Origin: Halopiger goleimassiliensis
Lineage (GTDB): Archaea > Halobacteriota > Halobacteria > Halobacteriales > Natrialbaceae
DNA length: 64,000 bases
Assembly: GCF_000455345.1 (NCBI RefSeq)
Contig: NZ_HG315690.1
Span: forward strand, 2,245,360 to 2,309,359
Direction of reading: 5' to 3'
Positions 26,073 to 35,548 of this stretch are shown one piece after another (position 1 is the first letter of the stretch; each line of letters opens with the position of its first letter). Below the pieces are notes generated by a model. The model was given only the letters and a program-made list of their open reading frames with translations. It did no database searches and was not told the DNA's origin. A program made the position numbers and the translations under genes.

Positions 26073-26151
26073 GTCGTCGGGTACGACGTCGGGTGCCGTA
26101 ACTCCTCGCCCGACTGTGGACCGTTGGTGGCGACCCCGATCCCCGAACGGC

Positions 26152-26817
26152 TCAAAAGCCCAGGTCCTCGTCGATCAACACGAGTTGCGTCCGATCGTCG
26201 ACCCGCTCGTACTCGAGCGAGACGAGTTTGCCGACGACGCTGCCCTGTCCGTACACCTCCTGTGCGCGGGCGTCCTCGAGCGGGAGGGCGTACTCGCGGA
26301 CGCGCTCGACGGCCGCCTCCCAATCGGCTTCGATCTTGTTCGTCCCCGCGACGAGGACGAGCGAGTCGGCACCGAAAGGCCACGCGCCGACGGCATTACC
26401 CAGTGCGTTCGCTCCCAGAATCTCGCCGCTCTCGGCGATGGCGTTGACGCCGTCGAAGAAGACGTCGGCGGTGGTGGCCTCGCGCCGTCGATCGAACCGC
26501 TCGGCGTCGTCGTCGATCTCCTCGAGCGCGTTCCCCACGTAGTCGAAGCCCTCGGCGGCGGCGAGGTGGTCGGTGAAGCCGATCTCCTCGAGCGTCGTCG
26601 AGTGGCCGTCCATCACTTCCGCACCCTCGGGAATCCGGTCGGCGAGGTGGTCGTGAGCCGCGTCCCCGTCGTCGAAGACGTGGACGTCGATGTTCCGCTC
26701 TTCGACGTTGGAGACGACCGTCTCGAGCGTCTCCTCATCGGGTCGGTCGTCGAACCGTTCGGGGTCGACCTCGAGGTCGTCGACGAAGTCCGCTTTCGTG
26801 TAGTAGTCGGGAGCCAT
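26152..26817 (-). CDS. LUD-domain protein (lactate utilisation/DUF162 family)
   Basis: A 221-residue protein of the LUD (LutC/YkgG) fold. Typical blocks are VMDGHSTTLEEIGF, FFDGVNAIAESGEILGANALGNAVGAW and SLVLVAGTNKIEADWEAAVERVREYALP. LutC relatives act with LutA/LutB in L-lactate oxidation, but those genes are not adjacent. Several stand-alone LUD proteins have no established activity. The N-terminal region (TKADFVDDLEVDPERF) is charged and helical. A precise function is therefore not assigned. Confidence 0.87.
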   Translation of the reverse strand: MAPDYYTKADFVDDLEVDPERFDDRPDEETLETVVSNVEERNIDVHVFDDGDAAHDHLADRIPEGAEVMDGHSTTLEEIGFTDHLAAAEGFDYVGNALEEIDDDAERFDRRREATTADVFFDGVNAIAESGEILGANALGNAVGAWPFGADSLVLVAGTNKIEADWEAAVERVREYALPLEDARAQEVYGQGSVVGKLVSLEYERVDDRTQLVLIDEDLGF

Positions 26818-27066
26818 CCGTCGAGCGATAGTACGTCGTCGGCCAGGGTCAATGACGGGCCTGAATACTCCTGAATGCTTACGGGTAGTGACAGGGTCCC
26901 ACGATCCGGCTCCACCGTGAGACGAACTACTGGCCCCAATACCGGCGTGTGGGCGTTATCCACCGCAATGGATCGAACCAGCGTGAAGAAACCAGTATTG
27001 GTTTCTATCCGGCAATAGTGTGTCCTTTATCAGTTACTAACGGAACTCCCCCCGAAACGGAACGAT
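26818..27066. other. Promoter-containing intergenic region
   Basis: Divergent start regions of the LUD gene (minus) and the DUF2061 gene (plus). A TATA-like CCTTTATCAG near 27023-27032 precedes the plus-strand gene. A second AT-rich stretch near 26990-27010 is also present. No additional gene is seen. Confidence 0.4.
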
Positions 27067-27300
27067 ATGGGTCACGGCGTGATTTCTCGGTCTACCCTCC
27101 AGGCTCGAAAGCGGGCTATCGTCAAAACCCTCTGTTATCGGCTGTTTATGCTGCTGATTACAGTGACTGTCGCGTGGGTGGTCACCGGAGACGTAGGTGA
27201 CGCGCTCAATATCGGTCTCGTCACGAACCTGTTGAAAACGGGAACCTACTACGTGTACGAACGAACGTGGGACCACATCACCTGGGGTGTGACAGCCTGA
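27067..27300 (+). CDS. DUF2061 membrane protein
   Basis: A 77-residue protein with the DUF2061 pattern: RKRAIVKTLCYRLFMLLITV, then a second hydrophobic segment (NIGLVTNLLKTGTYYVYERTW) ending in the conserved WDHITWG. The family occurs in bacteria and archaea as a small inner-membrane protein, sometimes near sulfur-assimilation genes, and its activity is unknown. Here no such genes are adjacent. Its length is typical of the family. Confidence 0.88.
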   Translation: MGHGVISRSTLQARKRAIVKTLCYRLFMLLITVTVAWVVTGDVGDALNIGLVTNLLKTGTYYVYERTWDHITWGVTA

Positions 27301-27415
27301 CGGGTGAGGGGCCACACCTCGCCGTCCACCAGCGCGAGTGAAATCCCTCTGTTGACACGCGAATCCTCGCTCGAGACACGGGCTATCGAACGACCAAGCG
27401 TTGCCCGCACGGCCA

Positions 27416-28264
27416 TCACACCGCGAGCACCGTATCCACGACCAGCATCAGCGCGAATCCGGCGACGAACGCCGCAGTCGAGGTGTCGGCGTAGCCGTGA
27501 CCGTGGCTCGAGGGAACGAGTTCCCGGAAAACGACGGCGATCATCGCGCCCGCGGCGAAGCCGGCGGCGAACGGGAAGAGGCCGGCGACGACGGCGACGG
27601 CCCCGAACCCGACTCCGGCGGCGATCGGTTCGGGAACGGCACCCGACAGCGTCGTATACAACAGCGTCCGCGGCCCGGAGACCCCCGCGCGGACGGCGGG
27701 GACGGCCATCGCGAAGCCGTCGGGGACGTTCTGGACGGCGATGGCCGTCGCGATGGCGAACCCGAGGGCCGTCTCCCCACTGGCGAAGGCGATGCCGACC
27801 GCCAGTCCTTCGGGGACGTTGTGGATTGTGACCGTCGCGCCGACCAGCGCGGCCCGCCGGAGGTCGTCCCCGACGGGGTCGGACGGGTTCGGATCGTCGC
27901 TTTTCGTGCGCTCGAGGCGCCCGGCGAGCGTCGGCAGGTCACCCGCGGGATCGCGCACCCGGGTCCCCTCGACCTGTTCACCCCGAAACAGCAGGTGGAC
28001 GTGCGGAAAGAGCGCGTTGGCCCCGAGCAGGAAGCCGCCGCCGACGACGATGCCGCCGACGACCTCGAACGGCGACCCCAGTTCGAGGCCCGGAAGCACG
28101 AGCGCGAACACGGCCGCGCCGACCATGATCCCCGCGGCCAGGCCCAGCGACCCGTCGTAGACGCGATGGCTCACGCGGTTCGTCACTAGCAGCGGCACCG
28201 CTCCGATTCCGGTGGCCGCACCGGCCGCCAGCGCAACCAACAGGACCGTCTCGATCGTCGTCAC
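27416..28264 (-). CDS. ZIP-family divalent metal transporter
   Basis: A 282-residue membrane protein with eight predicted helices. The ZIP metal-site motif HNVPEGLAVG in helix IV and the partner AVQNVPDGFAMA in helix V are present, and a loop of about 35 charged residues lies between helices III and IV. It is predicted to import Zn2+, Mn2+ or Fe2+ across the cytoplasmic membrane. In helix V the usual His/Glu is partly substituted (NVPDG), which may change selectivity. The start is uncertain: GTG 28264 gives a good first helix, while GTG 28273 and TTG 28303 are alternatives. Confidence 0.88.
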   Translation of the reverse strand: MTTIETVLLVALAAGAATGIGAVPLLVTNRVSHRVYDGSLGLAAGIMVGAAVFALVLPGLELGSPFEVVGGIVVGGGFLLGANALFPHVHLLFRGEQVEGTRVRDPAGDLPTLAGRLERTKSDDPNPSDPVGDDLRRAALVGATVTIHNVPEGLAVGIAFASGETALGFAIATAIAVQNVPDGFAMAVPAVRAGVSGPRTLLYTTLSGAVPEPIAAGVGFGAVAVVAGLFPFAAGFAAGAMIAVVFRELVPSSHGHGYADTSTAAFVAGFALMLVVDTVLAV

Positions 28265-28427
28265 GAGCGGCACTACGGCCGGCCGAGGGAAAAAGTTCGT
28301 CAACCTTGACCGTTCGACCGGTGGTCCGGAGGAGGGTTGCCACGTCGATCGGAGTCGGCACGTCGAAGGCGCTCGAGCCGACTCAGTGCCCGTCAGGGTC
28401 CTGCAGGACGCCCGTGAAATCCCGACG

Positions 28428-28997
28428 TCACGCGTCCCGACAGGGTTCCCACAGCGACGGCGGCCCCGTCGTGGCGTCGCCCCGCTTGAGGTCCCTCCGG
28501 AGGTCGTACGCCCGGTACCCGTCGTCGTCGACGAGGCGGTCCGCGAACTCCGGCGGGACCGTCACTCGTCGACACTCGCCCGACACGAGCAGGCCGTCCG
28601 GACCGAACGTGAACTCCACGTCGTAGTATCGAACGCCAGCGTCGCGCTCGCGGAGCGTGGGATGGATCGCAGCGAGGACGTCTGCGACGTACTCGAGCGC
28701 GAACTCCGTCCCCGGCGCGTCGACCGTCTCGAGGTCCACCCTGACGACCGGCGCGTAGACGGGACTCGACGTCTCGCCATCGTCGACGCGCTCTACGACG
28801 GCGAGACGACGGACGGTCGGGGCCGTCTCGAGGTGCGACCCTCTGCCGGGCGGCAGTGCCGCGGCGAGTCGCTCGTCGAGGGTGGACCGGAGGGCGCGGT
28901 CCTCGCCGGGGCGGTTACGGACCCGACGGCGATGGACGAGGACCGCGACGAGGGCGACCACGGCGAGGAGTCCGACCGCGACGAGTGTGACGCGCAT
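28428..28997 (-). CDS. Membrane-anchored protein of unknown function
   Basis: A 189-residue protein with one N-terminal membrane segment (VTLVAVGLLAVVALVAVLVH) followed by Arg-rich residues, so the rest is probably cytoplasmic. The soluble part is alternately helical and beta, containing RVDLETVDAPGTEFALEYVA and VRYYDVEFTFGPDGLLVSGE. No known catalytic motif is seen. Codon use is normal for the chromosome. It is divergent from the aIF5A gene. Confidence 0.75.
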   Translation of the reverse strand: MRVTLVAVGLLAVVALVAVLVHRRRVRNRPGEDRALRSTLDERLAAALPPGRGSHLETAPTVRRLAVVERVDDGETSSPVYAPVVRVDLETVDAPGTEFALEYVADVLAAIHPTLRERDAGVRYYDVEFTFGPDGLLVSGECRRVTVPPEFADRLVDDDGYRAYDLRRDLKRGDATTGPPSLWEPCRDA

Positions 28998-29105
28998 CCG
29001 GCGGTGGTTGCCGGGCCACGACGATTGAAGTTTTCCCCGTGCTCGGAGACCGGGATCCGGCGCGTGTGACGTGTTAGCTGGGCGGAATCGAAGACGAGCG
29101 ATTCC

Positions 29106-29117
29106 AAACGGTTTATG
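29106..29117 (+). promoter_or_regulatory. Promoter of the aIF5A-agmatinase operon
   Basis: AAACGGTTTATG, a BRE-like purine stretch followed by a TATA box, is centred about 28 bp upstream of the aIF5A ATG at 29142. This fits a leaderless transcript. Confidence 0.55.
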
Positions 29118-29141
29118 GCCGTCGGTTGATTACCCCGGGAC

Positions 29142-29516
29142 ATGGCGAAACAGCAGACCGAAGTTCGCGACCTCCAGGAAGGCAGCTACGTAATGATCGA
29201 CGACGCCGCGTGCAAGATCAACTCCTACTCGACGGCGAAGCCCGGGAAACACGGCAGCGCCAAGGCCCGCATCGAGGCCGAGGGCGTCTTCGACGGCAAG
29301 AAGCGATCGCTCTCCCAGCCGGTCGACGCGAAGATATGGGTGCCGATCATCGACCGGAAACAGGGACAGGTCGTCTCGGTCGACGGCGACGACATGCAGG
29401 TCATGGACTTAGAGACCTACGAGACGATCACGATGCGCGTCCCCGAGGACGCCGACGTCTCGCCCGACGACGAGATCGAGTACCTCGAGCTCGAGGACCA
29501 GCGCAAGATCGTCTGA
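29142..29516 (+). CDS. eif5A: Translation factor aIF5A
   Basis: A 124-residue protein equal in length to archaeal IF5A. The N-terminal SH3-like domain carries the modification loop [11 protein letters not shown], where K36 is the residue converted to deoxyhypusine/hypusine in the family. The C-terminal OB domain follows ([20 protein letters not shown]). It binds the ribosomal E-site region and relieves stalling at difficult peptide motifs. Its stop codon overlaps the ATG of an agmatinase-family gene, and deoxyhypusine synthase lies 6 kb downstream, so the protein and parts of its modification pathway are clustered. Confidence 0.97.
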   Translation: MAKQQTEVRDLQEGSYVMIDDAACKINSYSTAKPGKHGSAKARIEAEGVFDGKKRSLSQPVDAKIWVPIIDRKQGQVVSVDGDDMQVMDLETYETITMRVPEDADVSPDDEIEYLELEDQRKIV

Positions 29517-30370
29517 TGTTTCCCGGGGCGACCGACTACCGGACGAACGGGTCCGACGCCGGCCACGCGGCCGATTCGGAGGACGCGAACTTCGTGGTCG
29601 TCGGTGCGCCCCTGGACGCCTCGACGACCTTTCAGCCGGGGACCCGCTTCGGTCCCCGACGGATCAGGACGTTTGCGGAACCGTTCGACGACTACGATCG
29701 TCGAACGGGGCTTCACTTTTCGGAACTGGGCGTCGCCGACCACGGTGACGTCCGCGCGTGGGACGACGTGGCCGACTACCTCGAGTGGCTCGAGGGCACC
29801 CTGCGCGACGTCGTCCGTGACGATGCCGTCCCCCTCCTGCTGGGCGGTGAACACACCGTCTCGCTGGCGGGCGTCCGCGCCGTCGACCCCGACGTCGTGG
29901 TCTGTCTGGACGCCCACCTCGACCTGTACGACGCCTACGACGGCAACGAACTCTCCCACGCCGCCGTCACCAGACGGATCCTCGAGGTCGAGGGCGTCGA
30001 GGAGGCCGTCCTCCTCGGGGTCCGGACGGGCAGCGAGGCCGAGTGGGAACGAGCAGCGGCCGACGACGTGACCGTCGTCCCACCCGAGGACGTGCGCGAC
30101 TGGTCGCTCCCCGACGACCTCGCCGCCCGGAACTGTTACCTGACCGTCGATATCGACGCCGCGGACCCTGCCTACGCCCCTGGAACCGGGACGACGGAAC
30201 CGTTCGGCCTCGAGCCACGCGAACTGCGGGACGTGGTCCGACAGGTCGCCTCCCACGCCAACGGGTTCGACGTGGTCGAGGTCAACGACCGGGACGACGG
30301 GCAGGCGGCCGCCCTCGCCGGAAAACTCCTGCGCGAGTTCGTCTTCGAACACGCCAGCGTCTCGTTCTGA
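29516..30370 (+). CDS. speB: Agmatinase/arginase-family ureohydrolase
   Basis: A 284-residue ureohydrolase. Metal-binding motifs are present: GGEHTVS, CLDAHLDLYDAY and TVDIDAADPAYAPGTGTTEP, the two-Mn centre of agmatinases and arginases. The ATG at 29516 overlaps the aIF5A stop (ATGA type), so the two are almost certainly co-transcribed and coupled. Agmatinase splits agmatine to putrescine and urea. In haloarchaea, work on the hypusine pathway proposed that agmatine rather than spermidine feeds eIF5A modification and that this enzyme acts in that route. I infer this role from the overlap. Confidence 0.92.
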   Translation: MFPGATDYRTNGSDAGHAADSEDANFVVVGAPLDASTTFQPGTRFGPRRIRTFAEPFDDYDRRTGLHFSELGVADHGDVRAWDDVADYLEWLEGTLRDVVRDDAVPLLLGGEHTVSLAGVRAVDPDVVVCLDAHLDLYDAYDGNELSHAAVTRRILEVEGVEEAVLLGVRTGSEAEWERAAADDVTVVPPEDVRDWSLPDDLAARNCYLTVDIDAADPAYAPGTGTTEPFGLEPRELRDVVRQVASHANGFDVVEVNDRDDGQAAALAGKLLREFVFEHASVSF

Positions 30371-30576
30371 CGGCCCCCGTGCCGTCACCGGGGAATCCAC
30401 CCTGTGACAGAACCTAGTCCAACGAGGGTTCTCGACGAAGCACGTAGCGTTTCGATTTTTATGTCAGCGATAGGTACGCTATCGATGACTGATGAGCGAG
30501 GAGCAGACATGGCTACAGCACCCGACCGATCGTCCGTCGAGACGACGAATCGAAGACGGTACCCCGTATCGACCGT

Positions 30577-32508
30577 ATGTCTGACCGGACGGCAGCGGCC
30601 ACCGATCGGGCGACGCGGATCGACGAGCTACGAGAGCAGACCGCGTTGACCGCCGACGAACGCCAGGAACTGGCGGAGTTACTCGTCGAAGCCGCGGACG
30701 AAGCGGGTTCCGACGGGGCGATAGAGACGGAACGCGACCACATCGCGACGCTCCAGGAGCTCTCGGACGATGGTGCCGATTCCGACCTCAGGCCGGCGGT
30801 CGCTCGAGCGCTCGCCAACGCGACGGACTGGGCCGGTCGCGGCGAACAGTTCAGAGAGCGATGTTCGGCCGAACGGGTTCGAGCGGACGTCCGTCGGCTC
30901 GAAACGCTCCACGAGACGTACGGTGACGTTGCAGAACAGTACGGCCGCGGCCTCAGTCACGCGGTGGCGATGGAGGGTGACGAGGGGGATCTGAACGCCG
31001 CAGCGGAGGCGCTTTCGCGGCTCGAAGCGCTCTACGACGGGTCCTCGGCGGTAATCGCCCGTCACGTAGCTGCCGGGCACGTGGCGGACGCCCGGAACCA
31101 CGTCGTCAGCCGACTCGACGAGGACGGGGGCCTGGCAGGGAGAGAGCACGACGCCCTCGACCGTATCGAGGAGCTCTACGAAGCCCACGAAACCGACGGC
31201 GTCGCAGCCGAGTTGAGCTGGATCGTGGCCCTCTCGTCGATTACGTACCGGATGGACGACGACTGGGAGGCCCAGGAACGACAGATCGACCGCCTGAGAT
31301 CGCTTTACGGCCGCCACCCCGTCGACGAGATCGCCGAGGCGTTCATCACCGCAGTCGCGGCGATCGCCGAGGACGCGGACGAACACGAGCGGATCGACGC
31401 GATGGAACGCTACTCGGAGGAAGCCAAACGACGATACGAGGATCACCCGACCGACGACGTCGCCTCGAGACTGGCGGAGTTGCACAAGGAGCGGGTCAGG
31501 TCCTACTGTGGCGTCGACCGACTCGATCCGGCGGCGTCGGTCTGCGATCGACTGGATACGCTCCACGAGACACATTCCGACGCGGTGGCGACCCCGTATT
31601 CGTGGGCGTTACTGTCCCTCGTCCACGCCCAGGTCGACGACGGGCGCATTCAGCGCGCGGAGAAGACGCTCTCGACGTTCGAGTCGCTCTACGAGGCACA
31701 TCCCGACGTCGATCGCGTTACGACGAACTTCTCGAGGGCGTTGATCGACGAACTGTACGAACAGTACGTCGAAACCGATCAGTACGAACTCGCTCGACAG
31801 AAGTTCGAGCATCCGGCTGCGACGGAACGACTCGAAACGCGACGACCGTCCGACGTGACCTGGCCGGAGTACGACGGTGACGAACGGTTTGCGATCCAGA
31901 CGCTGGCGGAGAAGCTGCCGTCGATGGACGACGTCGATGTCGACGACCGCGCCCCGAATGGCGTTCGATCCGTGTCGGCGACCGTGATCCTGCTCCTGTG
32001 TACGGGGCCGTTGCTGGGAGCGTTCGTCGCGTTCGACCAGTCACTTGGGCTCATCGAATCCCTCGGCCCGTACGTCCCGTCCGGATTCTGGTGGTGGGTC
32101 CTCCTGATCGGTGTCTCTGTCGTCGTCGGCGGACTGTTCTCCGCGGCGAAGGTCGCACCGAGTAAATCGGTCGCGTTCCCGATGTTCGTCGCAATCGGGC
32201 CGCTCGAGTTCGTCGTTCGGCCGGCGACTCCCCGTGAAGGAGTCACGTCCTCGGTGCTAGAAGGCGCACTGATCGGTGTCATCGCGTGTGCCCTCCTGTG
32301 GGTGCCGCTGTGGGGCGGATACCTGGTCGTCGGACTGCTCATCTGGGTCCTCGTCGCGGTGGGACTGATCGGTGCCTCCGCCTTCCTGCTGAAGCTCGAC
32401 GCCGTCAGCCCGGCGGTCAGCACGCTCGTTCCACCGCAAACCGTCGAGTCCCTCGACGTCACCCCGATAGAGGCCGAACGACTCACCCGCGAACTCACCC
32501 GCCTCTGA
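30577..32508 (+). CDS. Helical-repeat membrane protein of unknown function
   Basis: A 643-residue protein. Residues about 90-420 contain roughly seven helical repeats with a core like LETLHETYGD, IEELYEAHETD, LRSLYGRHPVD, LDTLHETHSD and FESLYEAHPDVD, each followed by a helix with small residues (ELSWIVAL, PYSWALLSL). This suggests a TPR-like solenoid. Residues about 465-610 hold four membrane segments (SATVILLLCTGPLLGAFVAF; WWVLLIGVSVVVGGLFSAAK and two more). The C-terminus is short and charged. I do not recognise a family. A scaffold or sensor attached to the membrane is conceivable. It lies between the aIF5A-agmatinase pair and an amidase. Confidence 0.8.
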   Translation: MSDRTAAATDRATRIDELREQTALTADERQELAELLVEAADEAGSDGAIETERDHIATLQELSDDGADSDLRPAVARALANATDWAGRGEQFRERCSAERVRADVRRLETLHETYGDVAEQYGRGLSHAVAMEGDEGDLNAAAEALSRLEALYDGSSAVIARHVAAGHVADARNHVVSRLDEDGGLAGREHDALDRIEELYEAHETDGVAAELSWIVALSSITYRMDDDWEAQERQIDRLRSLYGRHPVDEIAEAFITAVAAIAEDADEHERIDAMERYSEEAKRRYEDHPTDDVASRLAELHKERVRSYCGVDRLDPAASVCDRLDTLHETHSDAVATPYSWALLSLVHAQVDDGRIQRAEKTLSTFESLYEAHPDVDRVTTNFSRALIDELYEQYVETDQYELARQKFEHPAATERLETRRPSDVTWPEYDGDERFAIQTLAEKLPSMDDVDVDDRAPNGVRSVSATVILLLCTGPLLGAFVAFDQSLGLIESLGPYVPSGFWWWVLLIGVSVVVGGLFSAAKVAPSKSVAFPMFVAIGPLEFVVRPATPREGVTSSVLEGALIGVIACALLWVPLWGGYLVVGLLIWVLVAVGLIGASAFLLKLDAVSPAVSTLVPPQTVESLDVTPIEAERLTRELTRL

Positions 32509-32621
32509 TCCGATTCGTCCTCACGATCTACGGCGGCGATCACGGACGCGTGGCAGTTTTGCCGGCACTGAGTAGGACCCGTCTGGACTCGCGATCGAAA
32601 CCAGACCCGACCGCTGTGGAT

Positions 32622-33539
32622 TCAGAACGGATCGGAGAGGTACGCCTTCGGAACGGCGTTGCGGACGGTCACCAGCGGATCGACCACCTGGCTGATCTCC
32701 AGGCCGCCGACGAGGCTCGAGAACATGTACGCGTCGGTGGTGTCGAAGCCGTGCTCGGCCGACAACAGGTCGATCGCGTCCCGGTTCGCCAGTTGGCAGG
32801 CTTCCTCGAGCGTCTCCGCGCTGGCGACCGGCTTCCAGGCGTCGGGCGTCTCGATCAGCGGTCGCTCGAGGTCGATCCCGGGGTCCTCGAGCACCTCGAC
32901 CGTGGCGTCGATCTCGCAGGCGATCTCCGACCCCGTCCCGCACATCTCGCCGTCGGCCATGGCGGCCTTGCAGTCGCCCATCGCGAGCAGCGCACCCGCC
33001 TGGAAGACCGGGAAGTAGACGACGTTGCCGCCGGTCAGATCCGTCGTATCGAGGTTGCCCCCGTGGTCGTGGGGAACGAGCGTCGTGTACGACTCCGCGT
33101 CGGGTGCCACGCCGATCGTTCCGATGACGGGATCGATCGGGACCTCGCAGTCCTCGAACGTGATCGTCGGATCGCCGTCCCCGTCCTCAACGGGCGTGAT
33201 CCGGCTCCTCGGGGCTTCGATCTCGTCGTCCCCGTCGAGCAAGCCGAAGCCGTCGATGGTGATGACCCGCCCGCGGTCCTCGGCGACGCGCATCGCCTCG
33301 ATCTCGACCCGCAGGACGTCGCCGGGTTCGGCCCCCTCGACCGCGATCGGTCCCGTGGCGGCGTTGACCTCTTCCGGCACGGAGTCGATCAGGTCCGACT
33401 CCGCCTGGACCGAGCCGTCCAAGCTGTCCCGGGTCTCGATCGTCACCTGCGCGCCCGATTCGACGGTCTCGATCGGCTCGAGATCGGGCGTGAACTCGTA
33501 GATCGCACCGTCCTCGTGGGAGATCGTCTCGCGCGACAT
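32622..33539 (-). CDS. Acetamidase/formamidase family protein
   Basis: A 305-residue protein of the FmdA/AmdA family. Landmarks include ETVESGAQVTIETRDSLDG at the N-terminus, VEGAEPGDVLRVEI, and the block MGDCKAAMADGEMCGTGSEI, whose counterpart in the family is GDxHAAxGDGE. Members hydrolyse formamide or acetamide to ammonia and the acid. Replacement of the usual His by Lys in that block may alter activity. ATG 33539 gives the expected N-terminus (MSRETISHEDGAIYEF). The gene is divergent from the transporter gene at 33658. Confidence 0.9.
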   Translation of the reverse strand: MSRETISHEDGAIYEFTPDLEPIETVESGAQVTIETRDSLDGSVQAESDLIDSVPEEVNAATGPIAVEGAEPGDVLRVEIEAMRVAEDRGRVITIDGFGLLDGDDEIEAPRSRITPVEDGDGDPTITFEDCEVPIDPVIGTIGVAPDAESYTTLVPHDHGGNLDTTDLTGGNVVYFPVFQAGALLAMGDCKAAMADGEMCGTGSEIACEIDATVEVLEDPGIDLERPLIETPDAWKPVASAETLEEACQLANRDAIDLLSAEHGFDTTDAYMFSSLVGGLEISQVVDPLVTVRNAVPKAYLSDPF

Positions 33540-33657
33540 ACTCGAGCGAACGGTCGCGGAGACGGTAAAACGACGGCTCGCCGACGGCCATGCCGGAATC
33601 CTCACAGGAAGGCGCGAGAACCACGTTCCGTAAGGCACGCGAGCCGTAATCACGGGT

Positions 33658-34647
33658 GTGGATCTCGTCGAACGATACCAGTCGGCGCTCGTCCTCGTCG
33701 CCGTCGTCGGCGGCCTGGCGCTCGGGCAGGTACCCGGCGTTCCCGCCGTCGCCGATCGGCTGATCCTGCCGTTCCTGATGGTGATGCTGTTCGCGGCGTT
33801 CACCGGCATCGCCCTCTCCCGACTCCGGGCGGCGTTCGGGAATCGCCGCGTGCTCGGCTCGAGCCTGCTGATCAACTTCCTCTGGAATCCGCTTGTGGCC
33901 GTCGCTCTCGGGGCCGCCTTCCTTCGCGACCAGCCGGCGCTGTGGGTCGGGCTCGTCATGCTGCTGGTGACGCCGTGTACGGACTGGTATCTCGTCTTCA
34001 CCGATCTCGCGGACGGCGACGTCCCGCTGGCGACGTCGCTTCTGCCCTACAACCTCGTGTTGCAACTCGTCTTGCTGCCGGTGTACCTGTACGTCTTCGC
34101 GGGCGAACTCGTCGTGGTGCCCCTGGACGTGTTGGTAGAGAGCGTCGTCTTCGTCCTCGTCGTCCCGCTCGTCGTGGGTGCGGCGGTTCGCGTCGCTCTG
34201 ATCCGTCTTCGGGGAAAACGGTGGTTCACGCGGCAGTTCGTTCCGTTCCTCGGGCCGGTCCAGATCGTCTTCCTGAGCCTCGCCATCGGCGCGATGTTCG
34301 CCTCGCAGGGGGCCGTCATCCGCGAGAACCCCGGGTTGCTCGCGTTGCTCGCGCTGCCCGTGATCGCGTTCTACGCGATCACGCTCGGCGTCGGCTTCAG
34401 CGTCGGTCGCCTGCTGTCGTTCTCCTACGGGGAGCAGGTCTGTCTGAACAACACGATCCTCTCGCGGAACTCCCCCACGGCCCTCGCCATCGCGGTCGTC
34501 GCGTTCCCCCACGAACCGCTCGTCCCGCTCGCGCTGGTCATCGGGCCGCTGCTCGAGTTACCGCTCCTGGGGGTCGTCGCTCGCATCCACCTCTCGATGC
34601 GGGATCGGGAGTGGTGGCCCGTCGATCCCGCCGCGGCGGGTGACTGA
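33658..34647 (+). CDS. ACR3-type arsenite efflux/bile acid:sodium symporter superfamily permease
   Basis: A 329-residue membrane protein with ten predicted helices. The ACR3-like block LVTPCTDWYLVFTDLADGDV contains the conserved Cys, and VCLNNTILSRNSPTALAIAV matches the second half-repeat of the fold. ACR3 proteins export arsenite by proton antiport, while distant members transport other organic anions. No arsR or arsenate reductase gene is adjacent, so the substrate remains uncertain. The start is GTG 33658. Confidence 0.85.
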   Translation: MDLVERYQSALVLVAVVGGLALGQVPGVPAVADRLILPFLMVMLFAAFTGIALSRLRAAFGNRRVLGSSLLINFLWNPLVAVALGAAFLRDQPALWVGLVMLLVTPCTDWYLVFTDLADGDVPLATSLLPYNLVLQLVLLPVYLYVFAGELVVVPLDVLVESVVFVLVVPLVVGAAVRVALIRLRGKRWFTRQFVPFLGPVQIVFLSLAIGAMFASQGAVIRENPGLLALLALPVIAFYAITLGVGFSVGRLLSFSYGEQVCLNNTILSRNSPTALAIAVVAFPHEPLVPLALVIGPLLELPLLGVVARIHLSMRDREWWPVDPAAAGD

Positions 34648-34713
34648 CAGCGAGGTCTTGACCGGCAGTCCGCGATCGCAAGGATACAAACGACGGCGGC
34701 CGTACGTGCGCCC

Positions 34714-35487
34714 ATGACGATGGACCTCTCGGCGATCGTCGACCGACTCGACGACCGACTGCGGACCGACGACTTCGCGGACCTCGACGCCAGCGCCAAC
34801 GGCCTGCAGGTCGGCCCCGACGAGAAACAGGTCGAACGCGTCGCCGTCGCCGTCGACGGCGTCGCGGAGACCTTCGAGCGCGCCATCGAGGCCGACGCCG
34901 ACCTGCTCGTCACCCACCACGGGGTCTCCTGGGGCGGCTTCGATCGCGTCACCGGCCGCACCTACGACCGTCTCGAGCCCCTGCTCGCGAACGACCTCGC
35001 GCTGTACGTCTCGCACCTCCCGCTCGACGGCCACCAGGAACTCGGCAACGCCGCCGGCGTGGCCGACGTGCTCGGCCTCGAGGACCGCTCGCCGTTCGGC
35101 GAACTCGGCCCCGAGTATATCGGACAGCGGGGGACTGCCCCCGAACCCTACAGCCGCGAGCAGTTGTGCGACGAACTCGAGGACGAACTCCGGACGGGCG
35201 ACAGACCCGTTCGGTGTCTCGAGTTCGGTCCGGACGAGGTCGAGGACGTGGCGATCGTCACCGGCAGCGGCACCGACTGGCTCGACGAGGCCGTCGCCGC
35301 CGGCGCGGACGCGCTCGTGACCGGCGAGGGCAAACACCAGGTCTACCACGAGGCCCGCGAAGCGGGCATCAACGTCGTGCTCGCCGGTCACTACGCGACC
35401 GAGACGTTCGGCGTGCGGGCGCTACAGGACCTCGTCGAGGACTGGGGTCTCGAGACGACCTACCTGGAGTCGCCGACCGGCCTGTAA
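34714..35487 (+). CDS. Nif3-like dinuclear metal centre protein
   Basis: A 257-residue NIF3/YbgI/GTP cyclohydrolase I type 2-like protein. The metal-binding motifs are LLVTHHGVSWGG near residue 70 and VLAGHYATETFGV near the C-terminus, and SANGLQVGPD is the family's N-terminal block. Family members form toroidal hexamers with a two-metal site. Their physiological reaction is not settled. It precedes the deoxyhypusine synthase gene by about 60 bp on the same strand and may be co-transcribed with it. Confidence 0.93.
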   Translation: MTMDLSAIVDRLDDRLRTDDFADLDASANGLQVGPDEKQVERVAVAVDGVAETFERAIEADADLLVTHHGVSWGGFDRVTGRTYDRLEPLLANDLALYVSHLPLDGHQELGNAAGVADVLGLEDRSPFGELGPEYIGQRGTAPEPYSREQLCDELEDELRTGDRPVRCLEFGPDEVEDVAIVTGSGTDWLDEAVAAGADALVTGEGKHQVYHEAREAGINVVLAGHYATETFGVRALQDLVEDWGLETTYLESPTGL

Positions 35488-35548
35488 GAAAGACGGGCAT
35501 CGATACCGGATCGCGGCGTTCAAACGGCTGGCTCGCCGAGGAGAAGGC

